This document shows, piece by piece, positions 51,258 to 60,443 of a stretch of 64,000 bases of DNA. Below the pieces are notes generated by a model. The model worked only from the letters and a program-made list of their open reading frames with translations, did no database searches and had not been told where the DNA came from. Origin of the DNA: Chitinophagaceae bacterium UBA7600 (GTDB lineage Bacteria; Bacteroidota; Bacteroidia; Chitinophagales; Chitinophagaceae). Numbering within the stretch: position 1 is the stretch's first letter; each line of letters starts with the position of its first letter. The translations under genes and the position numbers were made by a program. The stretch lies in the NCBI GenBank assembly GCA_002478885.1, contig DLKC01000105.1:1-64000 (forward strand), in the 5' to 3' direction.

Positions 51258-51839
51258 TTAGCCTTTACGGGCATGATACCTGTAACGAACAACAGTGGCT
51301 GCAACAAGCAATAAACCACAAGCTTCTGACAAAACCTTCTCTCCATCGAAATAATCCACAGGCCCATCTTTAAGATGCTGGTCGAGTATGGTGCCATGCA
51401 CTACAAACAAAACCGCCATGCCATAAGAGATGAGATGAATATTTTTCCAGAGGCGAAAGCTGATGCGTTTCTTGATGGCTTTCTGTGTAGTGATAATAAC
51501 AATGAGCAACGCATACAAACCAAAGCTGCCAAGTGTTACAGCAAAAGGTTGCGTGGGTGCATTAAAAGGATAAAATATATGGCTGTAGGTAAATTTTGAG
51601 GCCTTATCGCCAACAAGGAACATGGCATGCATAACTACCAACAGCAACGCAACATAGGCGGTCCAGTTATGCAGGTCGTTTATATCAAGCTGCTGAAGCC
51701 AGGCAGGTAATTTTTTCCAGTATATACTTCTTTTATACGCGGTGGCAAGTAGCATACCCAACAAGAAATTAAAAGTAAGTACCACAGTTGCAATAAGTCC
51801 TGCATAATTAGAAAGTTCAAGAGAGAGATCATCGTTCAT
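51258..51839 (-). CDS. Ferric reductase-like membrane heme protein
   Basis: A 193-residue protein with about six membrane helices. Histidine pairs in opposite helices (HNWTAYVALLLVVMHAM and HLISYGMAVLFVVHGT) are the expected b-heme ligands of the ferric reductase/MsrQ/NOX transmembrane family. There is no FAD/NAD domain in the gene, so electrons must come from another protein. The ATG at 51839 is preferred; one at 51875 is possible. It could work in cytochrome-linked electron transfer or metal reduction. Confidence 0.75.
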   Translation of the reverse strand: MNDDLSLELSNYAGLIATVVLTFNFLLGMLLATAYKRSIYWKKLPAWLQQLDINDLHNWTAYVALLLVVMHAMFLVGDKASKFTYSHIFYPFNAPTQPFAVTLGSFGLYALLIVIITTQKAIKKRISFRLWKNIHLISYGMAVLFVVHGTILDQHLKDGPVDYFDGEKVLSEACGLLLVAATVVRYRYHARKG

Positions 51840-51923
51840 TGGCCAAATATAGCTTTTTAGCAAAGCAGAACTCAATCGCTTATATAAACGGACAGTTACA
51901 GATATTGCGCAACCAACGTTACC

Positions 51924-53288
51924 TTAAATTGCCTTGCTGAAAGCCGGCGTACTCATTTGCCTGCGCCACAATTGTGCATCTATGGTTGACGCAATATTCC
52001 TGATAAAGGACTTGCCTTTCTTTGTAACAACGATTTTATTGCCATTGATTTCTACTAGCGCATCGTCGGCCAGGGCCAATAGTTTTTTATTGGCGGCTTC
52101 AACAAATGAGGCTTCAAGTGCGGCCTTGTTTAACGTGGTTTCATTCATGCACATGAGTTCGAGAATGTTTTTGCGCAGCATTACATCTTCCTCACTCAAC
52201 AAGTGCCCATCGGTTAAAGGCAGGTGACCATTGTTCACTTTCTCTTCATATTTTTCAATCTCTTTTTCGTTTTGCACAAAAGCATTCCATGCATCGCCAA
52301 TGCTTGAGGCTCCCAGTGCGATGATCAGCTTCGATTGCGTTGTTGTATAGCCCATAAAATTCCGGTGCAGTTTACCATTCCTGGCTGCTGTGAACATAGC
52401 ATCGTCTTTTAAAGCAAAATGATCCATGCCAATGCTTGCATAGCCGCTTTCCCTCAGCAGTTCGGTACCAAGGCTATACATTTTCCATTTGTCATCGGCA
52501 GCAGGAAGGTCTGCCTCGGTATATCTTCGCTGGCCCTTACTTTTCCATGGCACGTGCGCATATGAATAGAATGCGATCCTATCGGGTTGCATTTTTTTTA
52601 TTGCTTCCACAGTGTGCTCAATACTCTTAGTTGTCTGGTGTGGTAGCCCGTAAACGAGATCTATATTCACACTGGTAAAACCATATTTGCGTGCCCATTC
52701 CACCACTTCATTTGTCTTTTCAAACGACTGTATACGGTTAATAGCATATTGCACAACAGGGTCGAAATCCTGTACGCCGAGACTTATCCTGTTAAAGCCA
52801 ACTGTTTGTAATTGTTTGATATGTTCTTCCGTTGTATAGTTGGGGTGCACTTCAATACTGAAGGCATGATCGTCGCTTATGATTGCGTCTTTCGTGATCT
52901 GCCTGATCAGGTAAACAAGATTCTCAGGACTAAAAAAAGTGGGTGTGCCGCCGCCGAGATGAATTTCCTTTATCACCGGCGTGCCGGGAAGGATGGACCG
53001 GTACATATTCCACTCTTTACAAACTGCCTCCAGGTAGGGGTCTTCTACCTTATGATTTTTGGTTATGCGTTTGTTGCAGGCACAAAACGTGCAAAGGTTT
53101 TCGCAGAATGGTAAATGAATATAGATCGATAATTCGCCATTTTCATTGTTGTAAGTATTCACAACAGCCTGTTTCCATTTTGTTTCATCGATGGTCGAAA
53201 AATCCCAGTATGGCACAGTGGGGTAGCTTGTATATCTTGGAACAGGCAGGTCATATTTCTTCAGCAGGTCTGTAACAGCAGCATCCAT
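51924..53288 (-). CDS. hemN: Oxygen-independent coproporphyrinogen III oxidase
   Basis: A 454-residue radical SAM enzyme with the [4Fe-4S] motif C62-x3-C66-x2-C69 (CENLCTFC), the HLGGGTPTF stretch and the HemN C-terminal domain. The extra cysteine after the motif (CAC) and the opening KYDLPVPRYTSYP are typical of HemN proper rather than HemW. It converts coproporphyrinogen III to protoporphyrinogen IX without oxygen in the cytosol. Start at 53288 gives this opening; the ORF to 53315 adds nine unlikely residues. It supplies heme for the cytochromes nearby, though co-regulation is not shown. Confidence 0.9.
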   Translation of the reverse strand: MDAAVTDLLKKYDLPVPRYTSYPTVPYWDFSTIDETKWKQAVVNTYNNENGELSIYIHLPFCENLCTFCACNKRITKNHKVEDPYLEAVCKEWNMYRSILPGTPVIKEIHLGGGTPTFFSPENLVYLIRQITKDAIISDDHAFSIEVHPNYTTEEHIKQLQTVGFNRISLGVQDFDPVVQYAINRIQSFEKTNEVVEWARKYGFTSVNIDLVYGLPHQTTKSIEHTVEAIKKMQPDRIAFYSYAHVPWKSKGQRRYTEADLPAADDKWKMYSLGTELLRESGYASIGMDHFALKDDAMFTAARNGKLHRNFMGYTTTQSKLIIALGASSIGDAWNAFVQNEKEIEKYEEKVNNGHLPLTDGHLLSEEDVMLRKNILELMCMNETTLNKAALEASFVEAANKKLLALADDALVEINGNKIVVTKKGKSFIRNIASTIDAQLWRRQMSTPAFSKAI

Positions 53289-53312
53289 AATTGCAGATTT
53301 TATTTGCAGCGG

Positions 53313-53320
53313 CAAAGATA
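53313..53320 (-). promoter_or_regulatory. Possible -7 box for hemN
   Basis: Minus-strand TATCTTTG matches TAnnTTTG, 25 bases before the hemN start. No clear -33 partner, so the call is weak. Confidence 0.3.
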
Positions 53321-53402
53321 AACATAAGCTTCAGCCGGAAACCTTCTTTTAAATTTTACACAGATATGATAATCGTGTCTTTTCTGCATGGAGATTTTAT
53401 AT

Positions 53403-53450
53403 GGCCGGCTGCAGAATTCATGGCAACGTCGTTGTGTCACTCACTTGTAC
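53403..53450 (+). repeat. Intergenic repeat, subtype B
   Basis: GGCCGGC at 53403-53409 and perfect core GTTGTGTCACTCACTTGTAC at 53431-53450. The 331-base gap 53289-53619 also shows hairpins CGGGC/GCCCG near 53463 and CCTGCG/CGCAGG near 53552, but no gene. Confidence 0.9.
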
Positions 53451-53619
53451 AATTAAATCATCGGGCGGCAAGCCCGAATAAAGCTGGCGTGGATTGTTTA
53501 ACGCCTGGCCGGTTTGTGCACCGCAGCATAAAAGCGCGAACCCAAATCGCTCCTGCGGGCAAGCGCAGGAAAAGCCACATCAACAAGCCGTAGCCCGTCA
53601 TAAAGTTATATAAGCACTG

Positions 53620-55077
53620 TTATTTATTTTTAGGTTTGGCAGATATGGTAAGCCGCCCTCCTGCATTGATCTTTTTTAGTGCTATGCCAGCCTGCGCGCC
53701 AGCATGTATCCGGAAGTGCACCCGCTCGGCACCCATAGAAATTTTGCAATCGTTTATAACCAGGTTGTCGAGTGTAAGATCGATCGCGTTGCCGGTCTTT
53801 CCTTTTGCAATGGCATTTTCCACCAGGTCGGGCACCCGCTGAATAAGTGTATCGAGCCCAAGCACGAGTTTAGGGCCAATGCTATCTTTTACCACGCTAT
53901 GCAAAAACTGGTCTGCCGCATTAATGATCGTGCTGTTGCTGTTTAATGCATAGTCGAAATTGCGCAAAGCTATTTGCTGTGTTTTTGTGTCGAATTCCAG
54001 TTTGCCGCTGGCCACAACCGTTCCTTCTACGTCTTTACTCGTGGTGATCTTTACTGAAATTCCTGCAGCCGAGGCATAAGCCCTCATGGAATCGATAACA
54101 ATGGTGTACCCTCTTGCTGAAACAACTTTCCCCGCCAGGCGGCTGTTCACCTGCTCATTAATTTCATCAAACGAGGTAAATGCATACAGGTAGATATCAG
54201 ATTCATCCCCGGGGGCGGTAAGCAGCCGGTATGGCGGAAGTGGTTTTGCGGCAGGCAGTGTGCCGGTATCCGTAAACATCATCATTTTCGCTGTTACATT
54301 GGTGTAACATTTTACCACGTCTTTCTCCAGCATTATTTTCCCTTTTACGCTGTCGCAGGTGAATTTCATCCATGCCACTGGCACGTTCTTATGGATAACA
54401 ATCGGCTTTTGCAGATCGAACCACACTTTGGAAATAGCAGGTTTTAGGGAAACAGCTTTTGACAGTTCATCATCGAGCATGCGGGTAAGTCTTGCATCGT
54501 TTTTATTCAGGGCATCTTCCAGGATATCACGAATGTCAGCCTTAATAGGGCCAACCTGTAAAATAGGTGCTGTTAACCAGTCAAATGACTTGAGTGCAAA
54601 TTTTGTTTGCAGGCTCCAGTCGCTGCCCAGGCTAACCGGCGTAGCAAGTTCGAGGCTTACTTCTGTTTCGAGTGGCTTAACCTGCCGGGTGAGAAATTTA
54701 CCGTAGCGGCTTTTGAGCAGGCTGCCATTTACCTGAAGCGTAACCCTGCAGATGAGTTGATCTCTCGCAACCCGAATAGTAATGGGTTTTATTTTTGTAA
54801 AACTAAGCAGGGCCTCATCTTTTTCATTTCCGAGTGGGTTGACGGTAGTTTCAAAGAATTTACCACTGATCTTGTGATTCACCAATGCTGCAAGTTTGCT
54901 GATCGCATACGTAACGGGAAAGTTAAAAGAAGATTCGGGAAGATCCACGTTAACAATGTCGGTGACCGGATCAGGGGCGACCGCTGAAATATCTTTCTGA
55001 AAACATCCATTGCAACCGGCAACCACAACAAGTGTTATACTTAGAAAAAATGGTATTGCATTCAAAGGTTTTTTCAT
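53620..55077 (-). CDS. DUF4403 family lipoprotein
   Basis: A 485-residue protein starting MKKPLNAIPFFLSITLVVVAG with a lipobox cysteine (VAGC, about residue 21). The body is long and beta-rich with repeats of similar length, as in DUF4403 proteins of Bacteroidota, which have no assigned function. Text such as PAISKVWFDLQKPI and IVIDSMRAYASA supports the family. The ATG at 55077 is chosen for the lipoprotein signal; in-frame ATGs at 55110 and 55176 lie upstream and the last nearly meets the divergent gene. Likely an outer-membrane lipoprotein. Confidence 0.7.
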   Translation of the reverse strand: MKKPLNAIPFFLSITLVVVAGCNGCFQKDISAVAPDPVTDIVNVDLPESSFNFPVTYAISKLAALVNHKISGKFFETTVNPLGNEKDEALLSFTKIKPITIRVARDQLICRVTLQVNGSLLKSRYGKFLTRQVKPLETEVSLELATPVSLGSDWSLQTKFALKSFDWLTAPILQVGPIKADIRDILEDALNKNDARLTRMLDDELSKAVSLKPAISKVWFDLQKPIVIHKNVPVAWMKFTCDSVKGKIMLEKDVVKCYTNVTAKMMMFTDTGTLPAAKPLPPYRLLTAPGDESDIYLYAFTSFDEINEQVNSRLAGKVVSARGYTIVIDSMRAYASAAGISVKITTSKDVEGTVVASGKLEFDTKTQQIALRNFDYALNSNSTIINAADQFLHSVVKDSIGPKLVLGLDTLIQRVPDLVENAIAKGKTGNAIDLTLDNLVINDCKISMGAERVHFRIHAGAQAGIALKKINAGGRLTISAKPKNK

Positions 55078-55191
55078 ACTGCCACTGTTGCTGTCTTTAA
55101 ATTTAATCATTATCTTTTGTAAACGGCCCTTAACTACCGAAGTTTGAGTACTGCAATTAACCTTTAACAATTTCATGCCGCAAACAAAATT

Positions 55192-55959
55192 TTGGCTAAA
55201 AGCTTTTTAGATTTACGGCAGGAATTTCGAAAAACATTATCCATCTTGACTGAGCCATCCATTTATTATCCGGAACAACTAAAAGGCAGGCAGCTTGATG
55301 CCTTTCTTGAGCGCGGATGGTACAGGATGTTCCAAAGCTTGTTCACCACACATTTTATTACAGAACAGGATCGATTGTACCGCGTGTTCTGGCTGCGGTA
55401 CAATATTTTATCGATCAGGTTCAGCAGGCGGCTAAGACTACTTATGCAAAACAACAGCCGTTTTTCCCACAGCATAAAACCCACGGAAGTAAATGAAGAA
55501 GTGGAAGCACTTTACGCGTTGTACAAAACGGGGATAGACTTCGATCCCGCCAGTTCGGTACAGCAATGGCTTTTTGGAGACAGCCAGGCAAATGTGTTCG
55601 ACAGTTACATGGTTGAGGTGAGGGATAAAGATTTATTGATCGCTGTAGGCGTATTTGACAAAGGCGAAAAAAGCATTGCGGGCATCATGAATTTTTACCA
55701 TCCTGCCTACAAGAAATGCAGTCCCGGTAAGTACCTGATGCTGCTGAAAATGCAATACGCGATAGCCCATAAATTGCAATGGTATTACCCGGGGTATATC
55801 ATCTATGGCTATTCGAAATTTGATTACAAACTGTTTGCAGATAAAGATGCAGCGGAAATTTATATTCCCGAATTGAACAGCTGGCTAAATTATGCGCCTT
55901 CGGTTATGGATGCTGTTGAAAGAGCCGACCTGACCGGCGAAGAAGATATTTCGCAATAA
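55192..55959 (+). CDS. Aminoacyl-tRNA--protein transferase-like (ATE/Bpt C-terminal) protein
   Basis: A 255-residue cytosolic protein. The C-terminal half carries a GNAT-like fold with text typical of arginyl/leucyl-tRNA-protein transferases: IAGIMNFYHPAY, SPGKYLMLLKMQYA and YYPGYIIYGYSKFDYK. These enzymes add an amino acid to protein N-termini for degradation. The cysteine cluster near the N-terminus of classical ATE1 is absent. The frame has no ATG before residue 46, so TTG at 55192 is the likely start; the stop at 55165 excludes a longer form. Divergent from DUF4403. Confidence 0.65.
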   Translation: MAKSFLDLRQEFRKTLSILTEPSIYYPEQLKGRQLDAFLERGWYRMFQSLFTTHFITEQDRLYRVFWLRYNILSIRFSRRLRLLMQNNSRFSHSIKPTEVNEEVEALYALYKTGIDFDPASSVQQWLFGDSQANVFDSYMVEVRDKDLLIAVGVFDKGEKSIAGIMNFYHPAYKKCSPGKYLMLLKMQYAIAHKLQWYYPGYIIYGYSKFDYKLFADKDAAEIYIPELNSWLNYAPSVMDAVERADLTGEEDISQ

Positions 55960-56001
55960 GCTCTTTCTGCCCATTATTGCTGATGGCAGGTTGGTGAAAA
56001 T

Positions 56002-56817
56002 TTATTCCATTGCTGCCCGTTTTCCACTAATATATTTTGCCACTTCGCCCACAGGTGCTACCCACATTTTATTAGCCGGATCTTTCACGTAAGCGATCAG
56101 CTTTCTCAGCATGGCGAGCCGCGTGGTTTGAACACCATCGTCGGCCATTTCGTGACCTGCCAATACTACCCACTGCCCTTTTTTTCGTGCCGCCTCAATC
56201 ATTGGCAGTAACTGTTCAAAGTCTTTGCCATCCATTTCAATACCGGTAATCTGAGCAAAGTCAACATAGGCCGGATCGTTGGGTGTTTCTTCCATAAAAC
56301 CGCGGCCGGTAATAAACATTTCTGCGATCAATGGAACGTAACTCTTGGTGTTTACCCCGCGGCCTACAAATTTTTGTCCGCATGGATAAGCAAATACGAT
56401 TGGCTTAACACCGAGCATTTTTTCAATGCGGTTGTTTGATTCGACTAGTTCATAACGCATGCTATCGAGCGTGTAGTTCTCCAATGCATGATTTCTTGAC
56501 CATTCGAAGTTGCCTGAGCAGGGATGAAACAGGGAATGGTTGCCCATTTCATGACCGGCAGCAACGGCTTTCTTCCAGCCTTCCATTCTTTGTTCTGCGG
56601 CGGCAGGAACCAGGTAAAAGGTAGCTTTCACCTGCATGCTGTCGAGCAGTGCCGTGCCACGATCTACCTGGCTAAAACGTGCATCGTCGAAGCTCAGGCT
56701 GATAGCTGCCTCTTTCCCTTTTGGCCATGGAACTTTAGAAGTTGATTGTGCATAACTGACATGAACTATGCCTGTGATGAAGGTGTAAAATATGGCTGCG
56801 CGTAAGATCGTATTCAT
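56002..56817 (-). CDS. Polysaccharide deacetylase (NodB domain), exported
   Basis: A 271-residue protein with a signal peptide (1-23, ending SYAQS). The NodB homology domain shows D44-D45 (SFDDARF) and H94-x3-H98 (NHSLFHP) as metal ligands, plus the FAYPCG stretch. These enzymes remove acetyl groups from GlcNAc-containing polymers such as chitin or peptidoglycan. Single gene, converging with the ATE-like gene. Its chemistry fits the amino-sugar theme of the window, without proof of a shared pathway. Confidence 0.85.
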   Translation of the reverse strand: MNTILRAAIFYTFITGIVHVSYAQSTSKVPWPKGKEAAISLSFDDARFSQVDRGTALLDSMQVKATFYLVPAAAEQRMEGWKKAVAAGHEMGNHSLFHPCSGNFEWSRNHALENYTLDSMRYELVESNNRIEKMLGVKPIVFAYPCGQKFVGRGVNTKSYVPLIAEMFITGRGFMEETPNDPAYVDFAQITGIEMDGKDFEQLLPMIEAARKKGQWVVLAGHEMADDGVQTTRLAMLRKLIAYVKDPANKMWVAPVGEVAKYISGKRAAME

Positions 56818-56873
56818 TTATTAAAGTAAAGATTTTTTTCAATCCCGGCTTTAATAAAGCTATGGCTGAATTC

Positions 56874-57233
56874 TTAATTCACAATTACAGATGCCTTCAT
56901 CATGGAATGAATGGCACAATGATAATTCACTGTGCCTGCTGTGGCGAAAGTATGATTAAAGGTGCCACCCGGCGCGATGTTGCCACTATCGAAGCTTCCA
57001 TCGTCAGCAGTAACGGTATGGTCAATGCCATCATTGTTGGTCCAGGTGACTTTAGTGCCCGCTGTTACGCTAAGTGACGTAATGGAGAAAGCCATGCTTT
57101 TTATAGACACTGCGCTTCCGCTGCCACTTGTATTGTTGCCCCCATAGCCGCTGCTGCTTTTGCTGCAGGCCAGCATTACAGTACCAGTTATTGTTATCGT
57201 GATCATGCAGAGGATGATTAAACGCTTTTTCAT
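56874..57233 (-). CDS. Cupredoxin (plastocyanin-like) lipoprotein
   Basis: A 119-residue lipoprotein (lipobox MLAC near residues 20-23) with a Gly/Ser linker and a cupredoxin domain. Type 1 copper ligands are readable: His in GIDHTV, then Cys and His in YHCAIH, and Met in SMMK. It should shuttle electrons in the periplasm. It is a single gene; cytochrome c or PQQ-type enzymes nearby could be partners, but no link is shown. Confidence 0.85.
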   Translation of the reverse strand: MKKRLIILCMITITITGTVMLACSKSSSGYGGNNTSGSGSAVSIKSMAFSITSLSVTAGTKVTWTNNDGIDHTVTADDGSFDSGNIAPGGTFNHTFATAGTVNYHCAIHSMMKASVIVN

Positions 57234-57268
57234 AAGTGTGTTTTCCTTATTAAACCCCCAAGCCCGAC

Positions 57269-57298
57269 AAAGCGGCTATGATTTTGGCCGCTTTTTTA
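57269..57298 (+). terminator. Plus-strand terminator hairpin with no upstream plus gene
   Basis: Stem AAAGCGGC / GCCGCTTT followed by TTTT. It points in the plus direction, yet the nearest plus-strand gene upstream ends at 55959, with two minus-strand genes between. It may be a leader attenuator of the CocE gene at 57481 or may end antisense transcripts. Confidence 0.6.
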
Positions 57299-57374
57299 AA
57301 ATTTAACATTTGGAGAATGGCTGCCGGAGCTTACGAACAGACATTGATTCTTGTTCAATAAAGATTTGAACGTT

Positions 57375-57420
57375 GAAGGGTGCGACGCAACGGAAGATGC
57401 ATGAAAAGCGATTGACCGGC
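57375..57420 (-). repeat. Intergenic repeat, subtype A
   Basis: Minus-strand GCCGGTC end and core GTTGCGTCGCACCCTTC. The open frame back to 57373 of the CocE gene reads through it, which supports the later start. Confidence 0.8.
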
Positions 57421-57480
57421 ATACAAAAAATAAAATCAAATTGGTTAGTTTTAGTTTTATTTTCATTACAAAACTGCTTC

Positions 57481-59328
57481 ATGAAAAAAAATTGCTTGCT
57501 TCTTTTTACGATCATCGGTTTTATTGTAAATGTGCATGCGCAGGGCAACGTGATAAAGGCTTATAAAAAAACCTCAGTAATGGTGCCGATGCGTGACGGT
57601 GTGAAATTATTTACCATGATTCTTACACCTGTTGGGGCGGCATCAGCAGTGCCTGTTTTGATTACCCGTACGCCCTATGGAGCAGACATGGATGTGCCGG
57701 ATGGAAGCAGTTTTGACTTCGCGGATTTTGGTGGCTACTATGGTGATATGGCCAAAGAGGGCTACTATTTTATTTTCCAGGATATACGCGGCAAATACAA
57801 AAGCGAAGGCAACATGGAAATTCACCAGCCGCTTACGCATGCAAAGCAACCAGGGACTATTGATGAAAGCACCGATACCTGGGATACTGTTGACTGGCTT
57901 ATAAAAAACCTCCAAAACAACAATGGCAAAGCGGGGATATTGGGCATTTCGTATCCAGGCTGGCTTGCGCTGACTGGTTCTGTTGACCCACACCCGGCGA
58001 TGAAAGCTGCATCGGAGCAGGCCTGTATGGGCGACCTTTTTATGGGTGATGATTTTCACCACAACGGCGCTTTTCGTTTGAGCTACGGCATGGAGTACAG
58101 TTATGAAATAGAGCACGATAAAACAACAGACAGCGACTTCCCTTTTCCACAGTTCGATCTTTTTAACTGGTATCTCAATCTCGGCTCTCTAAAGAATGTG
58201 AATGAGCAATATTTTCATAACAGCATACCCACCTGGAATAATTTTACCAAACACCCGAACTATGATAGCTTCTGGCAAAAGAATTCACCACTGAGTTATG
58301 TGGACCGGCCGCAGATACCGATGCTGCATGTAGGCGGCTATTATGACCAGGAAGACATCAACGGGCCGCAGCTCATGTACCGCCACATGGAACAGAAAGA
58401 CAGTTTTAACCGCAATTATATTTGTCTCGGCCCCTGGAATCACGGTCAATGGAGAAGCGATAACGCAGACAGTCTTGGAAAGATCGCATTCGGCAGTAAA
58501 ACAGGCACATGGTTTCATGCACTGCAAAAGAAATGGTTTGACTACTGGCTCAAAGGTATTGGCGACGGAAAATTTGACGAGGCCTACTGTTTTCAAACAG
58601 GCAGCAACCAATGGAAAACCTACGAGACCTGGCCGCCAAAAGATGCGGTGAAGAAGAGATTGTATGCAAATGCCAATGGTACCTGTGACTTTAGCAAACC
58701 AACTGCTCCAACAGGTTTTGTAAGTTATATAAGCGACCCTAAAAAGCCAGTACCCTACCGCACACAACCCATAGAAGCCACGTATGGCGAAGGCAGCCGT
58801 TGGAGGCCTTGGCAGGTGGAAGACCAGCGCTTTGTAAGCTCCAGGCCAGACGTAGCCAGCTTTACCGCAGCAACGCTTACCAGTGATTTAACTGTTACGG
58901 GCTCTATCGTGGCGCACCTGTTTGCAAGCACATCGGGCAGTGATGCAGACTGGGTTGTAAAACTCATTGATGTATATCCCGATCAGGACAAGCATAACCT
59001 GCTTATGAGTGGTTACGAATTGCCCGTTGCCATGGAGGTCTTTCGGGGGAGATTCAGAAAGAGTTTCAGTAACCCTTCGCCGCTTGAACCCAACAAACCA
59101 GAGGAGTTCGTGATCAACCTGCACGACATTAATCATACATTTAAGAAAGGGCATAAGCTGATGATACAAATCCAAAGCACCTGGTTCCCGGTAATTGACC
59201 GCAACCCGCAGAAATATGTGCCCAATATTTTTGAAGCGAAAGAATCTGATTTTATCAGGGCGGAACAGCGCATCTACTGCAACAGCAACATGGCGACTTA
59301 TATAGAGTTACCGGTTATGAATAAATAA
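57481..59328 (+). CDS. CocE/NonD (S15) alpha/beta hydrolase, exported
   Basis: A 615-residue protein with a signal peptide (1-20, ending VHAQ). The hydrolase core has the nucleophile S157 in GISYPG and DIRGKYKSEG, with the C-terminal jelly-roll of X-Pro dipeptidyl-peptidases and alpha-amino acid ester hydrolases (S15 family). It likely cleaves acyl or amino-acid esters, or X-Pro dipeptides, in the periplasm. Start ATG at 57481 begins the signal. A plus-strand terminator hairpin lies 180 bases upstream. Confidence 0.85.
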   Translation: MKKNCLLLFTIIGFIVNVHAQGNVIKAYKKTSVMVPMRDGVKLFTMILTPVGAASAVPVLITRTPYGADMDVPDGSSFDFADFGGYYGDMAKEGYYFIFQDIRGKYKSEGNMEIHQPLTHAKQPGTIDESTDTWDTVDWLIKNLQNNNGKAGILGISYPGWLALTGSVDPHPAMKAASEQACMGDLFMGDDFHHNGAFRLSYGMEYSYEIEHDKTTDSDFPFPQFDLFNWYLNLGSLKNVNEQYFHNSIPTWNNFTKHPNYDSFWQKNSPLSYVDRPQIPMLHVGGYYDQEDINGPQLMYRHMEQKDSFNRNYICLGPWNHGQWRSDNADSLGKIAFGSKTGTWFHALQKKWFDYWLKGIGDGKFDEAYCFQTGSNQWKTYETWPPKDAVKKRLYANANGTCDFSKPTAPTGFVSYISDPKKPVPYRTQPIEATYGEGSRWRPWQVEDQRFVSSRPDVASFTAATLTSDLTVTGSIVAHLFASTSGSDADWVVKLIDVYPDQDKHNLLMSGYELPVAMEVFRGRFRKSFSNPSPLEPNKPEEFVINLHDINHTFKKGHKLMIQIQSTWFPVIDRNPQKYVPNIFEAKESDFIRAEQRIYCNSNMATYIELPVMNK

Positions 59329-59438
59329 TAATGTATCAGCGTTGATATATTTTATGGCGGACTGATCTGCTCAATTCAGCTTCCATCGCACCTGAATACC
59401 TGTCATCCCGGGCCTGTGTTCTAAGTTCCCCCCGGCTA

Positions 59439-60275
59439 TCACTGAAACAGCGATAGTTGCTGCAGTTTTGTTGCTACAAGACTTTTTAAAGGAGCATTCA
59501 CAGGAGGTAACAATTCAATACAAAAAACGGGCGAGGGTTCGTGACGCGATGCCACTACAATTTTTGTGTTACCGGCATGTGGTGCAAATACGGCGGCCGC
59601 CAGTTCAGGTCTGTTATTATTTTTCGACAAATGCGACAGCAGCAGTAGCTGTAAATCTTTTGATGCATGTTTCCTGAATAATTCCAAAGCTGCGGCATTG
59701 GACAAATGCCCTTCACTTCCGGCAATTCTTTTTTTCAGGTGGTAGGGGTAGTTGCCGTTGGCAAGCATATCCTCGCAATAATTTGATTCAAGAAAAGCCG
59801 CGTGGCACTGGCTAAAGCATGCAATCACTTCTTTGCATGCATGGCCTATATCAGTGATCACGCCAATGTTAATGCCATAAGCCGAGATCATAAAACTATG
59901 CGGATCGATCGCATCGTGGCTCTTTCGAAAAGCATGCACGCATAAGTCGCCAATCATCATCCTGCTGCCGTGTTTAAAAGTTCTAATGCAATCTTTTTCA
60001 AGCGGAATATGGCTGTTTTCAAGCGTGGCTTCTGTGATATAAACAGGCAGCTGAAATTTCTTCGATAATTGCTGCAAGCCATTGATGTGATCGCTGTGTT
60101 CATGTGAAATAAAAACTCCCTTCACTTTCTTCATCGAAAGGCCGAGTAACTTCATGCGCTTTTCTGTTTCCCTGCAGCTGAGCCCCGCATCAATCAGTAA
60201 TGCATCGGTGTCATTGCCGATGTAGTAGCAGTTGGCATTGCTGCCAGAATTCAGAGAGGAGATGTAAAGCTGCAT
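59439..60275 (-). CDS. MBL-fold metallohydrolase, WalJ/YycJ-like
   Basis: A 278-residue cytosolic metallo-beta-lactamase fold protein with the motif H58-E-H60-S-D62-H63, IDAGLS at the N-terminus and LLSHLS near the C-terminal end. It resembles YycJ/WalJ proteins, suggested to have exonuclease-type functions in DNA repair. The sequence GITDIGH is typical of the group. Converges with the CocE gene. Confidence 0.8.
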   Translation of the reverse strand: MQLYISSLNSGSNANCYYIGNDTDALLIDAGLSCRETEKRMKLLGLSMKKVKGVFISHEHSDHINGLQQLSKKFQLPVYITEATLENSHIPLEKDCIRTFKHGSRMMIGDLCVHAFRKSHDAIDPHSFMISAYGINIGVITDIGHACKEVIACFSQCHAAFLESNYCEDMLANGNYPYHLKKRIAGSEGHLSNAAALELFRKHASKDLQLLLLSHLSKNNNRPELAAAVFAPHAGNTKIVVASRHEPSPVFCIELLPPVNAPLKSLVATKLQQLSLFQ

Positions 60276-60379
60276 GCGGCATCAAAAATAAGCAGGCTGC
60301 TATTAATGTGTTTCTTTTTTTGCATGCGAAAGAAAGGCTGATCCAATATTCAAAACCACCGTGTGAATGATCCCATGTA

Positions 60380-60428
60380 AGCCGGCACTTACAGCACAAC
60401 CGGCGATGCCATTTTATAGGTTGACGGG
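60380..60428 (-). repeat. Intergenic repeat, subtype D
   Basis: Minus-strand: CCCGTC-like end, spacer with TGGCATCGCC, then GGTTGTGCTGTAAGTGCCGG. It matches the copy at 25347-25395 over the GGCATCGCCGGTTGTGC part and the final GTGCCGGC. Confidence 0.55.
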
Positions 60429-60443
60429 TTCACAAAAATATTG

